Assembly: GCF_031834615.1 (NCBI RefSeq)
Contig: NZ_CP115543.1
Coordinates: forward strand, 1,375,001 to 1,439,000
From: Stenotrophomonas aracearum
Lineage (GTDB): Bacteria; Pseudomonadota; Gammaproteobacteria; Xanthomonadales; Xanthomonadaceae
DNA: 64,000 bases
Direction of reading: 5' to 3'
Positions 63,759 to 64,000 of the stretch are shown here, piece after piece (position 1 is the stretch's first letter; each line of letters starts with the position of its first letter). The position numbers and the translations under genes are program-made. Below the pieces are notes generated by a model, which worked only from the letters and a program-made list of their open reading frames with translations, searched no databases and was not told the DNA's origin.

Positions 63759-63782
63759 TTACCGGGTAGCCCGGCACCGCGC

Positions 63783-63849
63783 GGACACGCATGGCGTGTC
63801 CCTACGCCGCATTGCCGCCGACCCGCGTAGCGACACGCCATGCGTGTCC
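63783..63849. repeat. Inverted pair of GTAG palindromes between convergent genes
   Basis: GGACACGC ATG GCGTGTCC-CTAC (63783-63805, minus) and GTAG-CGACACGC CAT GCGTGTCC (63827-63849, plus) form an inverted dimer. It sits between the cyclase gene and rnt, a typical place for REP-like dimers to fold into a long hairpin in either 3' end. Confidence 0.88.
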
Positions 63850-63863
63850 CACGGAATCCCAGA

Positions 63864-64000
<137 letters not shown>

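Overview
This is a high-GC chromosomal window from a gammaproteobacterium of the Xanthomonadaceae, most likely a Stenotrophomonas of the S. maltophilia complex. Three things support this: the gene order rnhB-lpxB-lpxA-fabZ-lpxD-bamA-rseP-dxr-cdsA-uppS-frr-pyrH, the tripartite pumps EmrRCAB and MacRS-MacABC, and many GTAG-type palindromic (SMAG-like) repeats between genes. Both ends cut genes: rnhB at the left and rnt (RNase T) at the right. Nearly all of the sequence is ordinary chromosomal backbone. No prophage, IS element, integrase or CRISPR array was seen.

Positions 1-12131 (minus strand) form the envelope and translation superoperon. It covers lipid A synthesis (lpxD, fabZ, lpxA, lpxB), the outer-membrane insertase bamA, the sigma-E protease rseP, isoprenoid and phospholipid steps (dxr, cdsA, uppS), ribosome recycling (frr) and UMP kinase (pyrH). 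Many of these genes overlap by 4 bp (ATGA). Positions 12256-14627 carry an HDOD-GGDEF signalling protein and a divergent AIM24-family gene, which separate pyrH from tsf and rpsB (14881-16694). Positions 16907-22696 (minus) hold an archaic Csu-type chaperone-usher pilus operon with two chaperones, a two-domain subunit and an odd mini-subunit.

Positions 22933-30770 (plus) carry map, glnD, dapD (with a histone-H1-like tail), an unrecognised 548-aa helical protein, an ArsC-like reductase and dapE. A Qnr-like pentapeptide protein follows on the minus strand. At 32205-34172, asnB is preceded by what reads as a complete asparagine attenuator: an Asn-rich leader peptide, mutually exclusive hairpins and an intrinsic terminator. 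Next come a CPA2 antiporter, a penicillin-acylase-family enzyme, a haem-ligand-less bacterioferritin, a SymE-like protein and parC.

Positions 42756-47521 are emrR-emrC-emrA-emrB, with a candidate MarR operator. Positions 48409-49630 hold three identical tRNA-Leu(CAG) units on the minus strand with a GST gene between the second and third. Then come rnr, a GFA-family gene and rlmB (plus). macC-macB-macA (minus) are divergent from macR-macS (plus), which are followed by a large periplasmic-sensor diguanylate cyclase and the end of rnt.

The intergenic gaps are filled by two kinds of repeat. One is short GTAG palindromes of about 23 bp. The other is a family of eight larger elements (about 110-220 bp) that share an arm-internal-hairpins-arm architecture and paired CATCCATG cores. 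The asnB attenuator and this element family are the most notable discoveries in the window.
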